Assembly: GCA_964513655.1 (NCBI GenBank)
Contig: CAZENQ010000064.1
Coordinates: 1 to 16,694, forward strand
Reading direction: 5' to 3'
Origin: G020350405 sp964513655
GTDB taxonomy: Bacteria; Planctomycetota; Phycisphaerae; Sedimentisphaerales; Anaerobacaceae
DNA: 16,694 nucleotides
The first letter of the stretch is position 1. Every line of letters begins with the position of its first letter. A model generated the notes under the pieces. The model saw nothing but the letters and a program-made list of their open reading frames with translations, had not been told where the DNA came from and ran no database searches. Positions 12,437-16,694 of the stretch are shown piece by piece. The position numbers and the translations under genes were made by a program.

Positions 12437-13468
12437 ATGGCTGATTCGGCTGGGCGAAAGAAAGGCAAGAAGAAACAGAATCTCTTTTTGGATTGGCTTG
12501 CGTATGTTGCGCTGCGGACGCTTGTAGTTTTTCTTTATTTGTTCGATGTCGAGACAAATCTGCGGACGGCGTGTTTTCTCGGCCGGGGGTTATGGAAATA
12601 CTACCATCGCGGTCGAAAGCGCGCTCTGGACAATCTTCGCGCAAGTTTCCCTGAGAAAGATGAGGAGTGGATATGGCGGACGGGGCGGCGGAGCTTTGAG
12701 CATATCGCGATGCTGGCGATTGACGTTCTGTTTACGCCGCGATTAGTGAAAAAATACAACTGGCGGGACTACTCGCAATTCAAGACGGCCGAGCGCGCGA
12801 AATGGCTGATGCAGGAGGGTAACGGGTTGATTATGGTGGCGGCCCATTACAGCAACTTTGAGATTATGGGGTACATGCTGGGGCTGTTTGGTTTCAACGC
12901 ATACAGTATTGCGCGGCCTCTGGATAACAAGTTTATGAGCAGGTATCTTTATGGGGTGCGGCAGCGCGGCGGGCAAAACATAATCGATAAGAAGGGCGCA
13001 GCAGAACTTATGGGAGATATTGCATTGAAGGGCGCTACGCTTTGCTTTATTGCTGACCAGGACGCCGGCAGGAAGGGGATATTTGTAGATTTCTTCGGGC
13101 GAAAGGCAAGCACCTATAAGAGCATAGGCCTGCTTGCTATGACCAACAATATACCGATAGGGGTGGGCTACAGCAGGAGGGTTGATAATCGCTTTTACTT
13201 TGAGATTGGGGTCAATCGCGTTATCCTGCCGGAAGAATGGGCCGACAAGGACGACCCGCTTCAGTGGGTGACGGCGGAATATACCAGGGCGATTGAGAAT
13301 TTCGTGCGGGAGGACCCGAGCCAGTACTGGTGGCTGCACCGCAGATGGAAGCACCAGCCGAAAGAAAAAAACAAAAAATCCAAAACCACAAACACCGGGC
13401 AAGGAACATCAGTAAGCAGTAGGAAACAACAAACCCAGCAGAGCGCAGAGGCTCACATGCGAGACTAA
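12437..13468 (+). CDS. Lipid A biosynthesis acyltransferase, LpxL/HtrB family
   Basis: This 343-residue inner-membrane protein has a basic start (RKKGKKK) and one hydrophobic N-terminal segment (about 16-38). The acyltransferase motif is H137-Y-S-N-F-E142 (HX4E). The family signature FIADQDAGRKGIFVDFFGRKASTYKS is present, as is a late QYWWLHRRWK block. The family transfers an acyl chain from acyl-ACP to the lipid A precursor at the cytoplasmic face, which implies an LPS-bearing outer membrane. The exact acyl chain and position (LpxL or LpxM type) cannot be told. The last 30 residues are Lys-, Thr- and Gln-rich and probably unstructured. The start is ATG 12437. No Shine-Dalgarno precedes it and the promoter ends 8 bases upstream, so leaderless translation is likely. 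The stop lies 3 bases from the converging DUF5107 gene stop. Confidence 0.88.
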   Translation: MADSAGRKKGKKKQNLFLDWLAYVALRTLVVFLYLFDVETNLRTACFLGRGLWKYYHRGRKRALDNLRASFPEKDEEWIWRTGRRSFEHIAMLAIDVLFTPRLVKKYNWRDYSQFKTAERAKWLMQEGNGLIMVAAHYSNFEIMGYMLGLFGFNAYSIARPLDNKFMSRYLYGVRQRGGQNIIDKKGAAELMGDIALKGATLCFIADQDAGRKGIFVDFFGRKASTYKSIGLLAMTNNIPIGVGYSRRVDNRFYFEIGVNRVILPEEWADKDDPLQWVTAEYTRAIENFVREDPSQYWWLHRRWKHQPKEKNKKSKTTNTGQGTSVSSRKQQTQQSAEAHMRD

Positions 13469-13471
13469 AAC

Positions 13472-16400
13472 TTAACTTAGTTGAGACAGCAGTACCGCGG
13501 CCCAGAGGTGGTTCGGATTTAGCTTAAGGGCTTCGGCAAACTTCGCCTTGGCTTCGGTCTTTGAGCCCTTTGCCAAATACGCCAGACCTAACAGGTAATT
13601 GTTGTTTGCCATTCGAAACTTTGGGGGCTCTTTTTCGCCGAACTTGGCGAAGAAGTCGACGCCGGCTTCGGCCTGCGCGAATGCAATCAGGCCATCGAGT
13701 ATTTCGACGGCTTTATCTTCCCGGCCGAGCTTGCGGTAAGCCAGAGCCTGATAATAGCGAAGGTCGGACCAGTCCCGTCTCTGTTTCGCGGCAACTGATT
13801 TTTCGTAGGATTCTTTTGCCTTTCGAGCGTCGCCCAGGGCCTCGTAGGCGGTCGCGATGTAGTAATAGACTTGACAGTCCCTTCCGCCCCGGTAGGGGGT
13901 CGTCATCTCGAAATTCTCCGGATATTCCAGCGCGGTCTGGTAATCCTTAAGAGCCTCTCGATATCGCCCGGCTTCAAAGTGATTCGTGCCTCTTAGCAAA
14001 TGAGAATCAACAAAGGCCCCGTGGACGGTTGCGCCGCCCTCCCAGGTGTGAAAGTGATGATTCATCATCAGCTCGAGGGCCTTGTCGTAATCGCCGAGCT
14101 GAACACTAAGAATGACCTTACGCGAAAAGGCGTCGTCGCGCTTGATTATGGTTTGGTTGTTACTTTCGAGAAGCGCGAGTCTTTCCTGAGGGGAGAGGCG
14201 TCCGTCCCTCTCATAGAGCAGGTCCAGCTCATAGTAGAATCTGGGTTCATATTTGTTGCAGGCGACAGCCTTTTCGTAACTGGCGATAGCTTTGGGGACG
14301 TTGTTGCGGTCACGAGCATAGGCGAAGCCGAGGTTGCGGTGCGCGGTGGCGAAAGTATCGTCGAGGGCCACGGATTTTTCCCATTCGCCGATGGCATTTT
14401 CAAGCTGATGGTCATAGAGGAGATTACCAAGATAGTAGTGGGCACGCGCATCGGCGGGGTTAACTGTGAAAGCAGTTCGAAGGACCTCGATCGACTCTAA
14501 CCGGAAAGGAAAACAGTAGTCGGGCGGCATTTTGCTTGCGATTTTGTAGTATTTCAAAGCTTTTTCCGTTTCTGCTTTTTTCTCCCAGAAAAACCCAAGA
14601 TAATAGTAAAGCATCGGATAGGTGCTGCCCTTTTTTCCATCGGAAGTATCCAGCCGGGAGAGAACTTCAATCGCCTCATTCCATAAACCGCAATTGCCAT
14701 AGTCAACGGCCAGTTCCAGATAGGACTGAACTTCATCTCTCATTTTTGCCTTTAAATCACTGAGTTGTTTGCTTGCTTCGTCCTTTGCACCCATTGCGGA
14801 TTTTGCGAGGTAGAGCTCGTATCCTGCCCAAAAGTCAAGTAGGTCAGAGGCCAAAACCTTTGAAGCCACTTGGGCTGCTTCTTCAAAGCGTTTGAGTCGC
14901 CTTAGTATCGCGGCCTTGAAGTCCAATGCCTTTGTGTTCCAGGCGTTTGTGACAACAGAGCGGTTGATGTGTTCCAGAGCGGTCGTGAAGTTGCCTCTGA
15001 TGCAGTCGATTTCGGCCAGATGATAATAAGCGGCTGTGTGAAATCCGTAACTCCATGTTGCCTTATATAAGGCTTCATAGGCAGCATCGTGTTTTCCCTG
15101 AAACTTCAAAATCAAGCCATAATAGTAGTAAGCTTCGCCGTCTCTTGGGCTGGTGTAATTTTTCGTAGCTCGTTCAATGGCGGTCCTAAAGCATTGCTCT
15201 GCTTCTTCGAACAATCCTCGTTTGAAATAAAGGATTCCAAGTGCTACGTTGACTCTATAGTTGCCGGGGTCTCTTCGCAGGGCTTCTTCATAAAAGGGAT
15301 AAGGCTCGAGGGCGGGGTTGTGGAACTGCTCGAGGCGCAGGCCTGTGAGATAAAGCTGCTCAACCGTTTTAATATCTTTCGGGTCAAGCGGGGCCTTGAC
15401 CGTATCAGGCATTGGAGGGCTTTTTCTTTTGACCGGCTTGTAAGCTATCAGTTCTTCATCTGTGGCCGAAAGCAGTGAGACTCGCAAATCGTGCTCTTTT
15501 ATGCTGGGGGTAAGGGCAATCTCTTTGGAGAAAGGTTTGTCTGGACTTATGTCAATCTGCCGTTCAAAAATTACCTTGTTGTCGGCCTTTAGCAGCACCT
15601 TTGCGTTTTTGTATTGTGATGTTGTATTGAGTCCTATCTTAGCGGTATTTTTCTCTGTCAGCTCCAGATTGACGGCGGCTTTAAGGTTGGCATTTTTGAC
15701 ACCTCCAAGCTGCCGAATAGGATACCAGTACATCTTGATGATTTTGGCTTCATAAGGCTGCAGCCAACTGTAGTCGGGCTGATTGTCGGAATAAGCGCCG
15801 GTCATAAGTTCCAGTTCGGGGCCGTCTGTTTCGGTTAGAATTTTATCCCACATCCAGCCGCGAGGGCCGTTACACCACTCCCAGAACTTTTTGCCTGGGG
15901 CGACGTGATGATTGGCCACGGAAACAGTACCTGTCTGTTTTCCGTGGTCGTAGCCTGCAAAAAAGTCGTCCTCATAGTTCCAGGCGAACATAGAGGTCCA
16001 TTCAGGATGATTCTTCCACCAGCTGACGTCCACGCCTTTAGTGTAATCGATACTATTGAAGACCTCGTGTGAAATGGGCCAGCGTGCAAATTGGTTCTTC
16101 GTGTGATATGTCGCGAACTGCGTACTCGGCGGAAAGATTACCTGGTACTGCTCATTTGCGTGGATGCCTACGTTGGCAAAACACAGGAAAGAATTTGCGA
16201 AGGGGGTGCGGTTGAAAGGTTTGATAGTGGCCTCAAGAAGAGACTGGCCGGGGTAGAGAGTTAAACCGACCATCCATTTCATTCTGTGTCGAATCTCTAT
16301 TTCGCCCACCCAGATGGTGCTGCTGCCGTCCGGGTTTCCCTGCAGTGTATAATCGATGGGCATAAACACCGATGGTCTGTGATGATGGGGGAAATTCCAC

Positions 16401-16694
16401 TCTATTCCGCCTGAAATCCAGGCGCCTAACATTCCTATAAGGGCCGGCTTGATGACGTGCTGGTGATAGATAAAATCATAATTGTTGGTTTTGTCTAATG
16501 CGGAAAAGAGTCGGCCGCCTATTTCGGGAAGGACAGAAATCTTCAGATATTCATTTTCGAGATAAAGAGCCTTGTAGGTTTTGTCCTGACGGTTGTCTGT
16601 CAGCACATCCAGCATTGGGTAAGGATATACTCGTCCCTGTGCTCCTTGGTATGTTCTGCCGGTGTAGAACCTGGGATTTCGGTCGGGCTTATCA
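13472..16694 (-). CDS. DUF5107-domain protein with long TPR array (5' end outside the window)
   Basis: The frame is open to the right window edge, and the first visible residues (DKPDRNPRFYTGRTYQGAQG, then RVYPYP) read as the proper front of a DUF5107 domain. The Met codon at 16615 is therefore internal and at least 1073 residues are encoded. The DUF5107 part extends to about residue 310 counted from that Met (LENEYLKISVLPEIGGRLF, GGIEWNFPHHH, WEWCNGPRGWMWD). A short beta-sandwich linker (about 310-400) follows, then some 15 TPR-like units to the end (for example NYRVNVALGILYFKRGLFEEAE and ATAHRNLGFAYARDRN). DUF5107 resembles aldose-epimerase-type sandwiches and is often found near carbohydrate genes. 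The TPRs suggest protein contacts. No enzymatic activity is assigned. No signal peptide can be judged because the start is missing. Confidence 0.85.
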   Translation of the reverse strand, partial: DKPDRNPRFYTGRTYQGAQGRVYPYPMLDVLTDNRQDKTYKALYLENEYLKISVLPEIGGRLFSALDKTNNYDFIYHQHVIKPALIGMLGAWISGGIEWNFPHHHRPSVFMPIDYTLQGNPDGSSTIWVGEIEIRHRMKWMVGLTLYPGQSLLEATIKPFNRTPFANSFLCFANVGIHANEQYQVIFPPSTQFATYHTKNQFARWPISHEVFNSIDYTKGVDVSWWKNHPEWTSMFAWNYEDDFFAGYDHGKQTGTVSVANHHVAPGKKFWEWCNGPRGWMWDKILTETDGPELELMTGAYSDNQPDYSWLQPYEAKIIKMYWYPIRQLGGVKNANLKAAVNLELTEKNTAKIGLNTTSQYKNAKVLLKADNKVIFERQIDISPDKPFSKEIALTPSIKEHDLRVSLLSATDEELIAYKPVKRKSPPMPDTVKAPLDPKDIKTVEQLYLTGLRLEQFHNPALEPYPFYEEALRRDPGNYRVNVALGILYFKRGLFEEAEQCFRTAIERATKNYTSPRDGEAYYYYGLILKFQGKHDAAYEALYKATWSYGFHTAAYYHLAEIDCIRGNFTTALEHINRSVVTNAWNTKALDFKAAILRRLKRFEEAAQVASKVLASDLLDFWAGYELYLAKSAMGAKDEASKQLSDLKAKMRDEVQSYLELAVDYGNCGLWNEAIEVLSRLDTSDGKKGSTYPMLYYYLGFFWEKKAETEKALKYYKIASKMPPDYCFPFRLESIEVLRTAFTVNPADARAHYYLGNLLYDHQLENAIGEWEKSVALDDTFATAHRNLGFAYARDRNNVPKAIASYEKAVACNKYEPRFYYELDLLYERDGRLSPQERLALLESNNQTIIKRDDAFSRKVILSVQLGDYDKALELMMNHHFHTWEGGATVHGAFVDSHLLRGTNHFEAGRYREALKDYQTALEYPENFEMTTPYRGGRDCQVYYYIATAYEALGDARKAKESYEKSVAAKQRRDWSDLRYYQALAYRKLGREDKAVEILDGLIAFAQAEAGVDFFAKFGEKEPPKFRMANNNYLLGLAYLAKGSKTEAKAKFAEALKLNPNHLWAAVLLSQLS

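Noticed and set aside
1..16694. CRISPR arrays, tRNA or rRNA genes, insertion sequences
   Set aside because: No regularly spaced short repeats, tRNA cloverleaf with conserved T-loop, rRNA-like sequence, transposase frame or terminal inverted repeats were found on reading both strands.

Overview
The window most likely comes from a Gram-negative, anaerobic-type planctomycete (Phycisphaerae or a relative such as Sedimentisphaerales). This rests on several co-occurring traits: type I dockerin-like tails on secreted proteins, PEP-CTERM sorting tails, a secreted beta-helix protein of the style common in planctomycetes, a lipid A acyltransferase, and a penicillin-binding-protein-4 homologue. The assignment is from family knowledge and not from a database search.

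Layout. Positions 1-248 are the dockerin tail of a plus-strand gene that begins outside the window. A hairpin terminator then separates it from a minus-strand PEP-CTERM protein (368-991). About 960 bases without an intact gene follow (992-1955). They are not empty: they hold a divergent promoter region, a relict plus-strand PEP-CTERM tail with its own intact terminator, and a frameshifted relict minus-strand dockerin tail. Next is a plus-strand secreted beta-helix protein with a dockerin (1956-3497). It converges with a minus-strand run of three large secreted dockerin proteins: a lamin-tail-domain protein (8271-10388), a CotH-kinase-type protein (5552-8176) and a GLUG-repeat protein (3599-5437). 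About 540 bases of leader and regulatory DNA (10389-10928) separate this run from two plus-strand envelope genes, a D-Ala-D-Ala carboxypeptidase (10929-12335) and an LpxL/HtrB-type acyltransferase (12437-13468). A DUF5107-TPR protein on the minus strand (13472 to beyond the right edge) ends 3 bases from the acyltransferase stop.

How the genes fit together. The left 10.4 kb is a secreted and surface-protein neighbourhood. Five encoded products end in dockerin-like tails. One short PEP-CTERM protein and one segment of the lamin-tail protein look cohesin-like to me, so a surface assembly in which a sorted protein receives dockerin proteins is a testable but unproven idea. The right 6 kb is envelope housekeeping (peptidoglycan, lipid A) plus a DUF5107-TPR protein of unknown role.

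The less ordinary signals are: a pair of imperfect direct repeats, each able to fold into a stem with compensating changes, that flank the GLUG gene; a duplicated divergent regulatory module upstream of two exported-protein genes; detached sorting tails; a near-consensus promoter that makes the acyltransferase mRNA effectively leaderless; and a missing Asn in the SxN motif of the carboxypeptidase. No rRNA, tRNA, CRISPR array, transposase or integrase was recognised.
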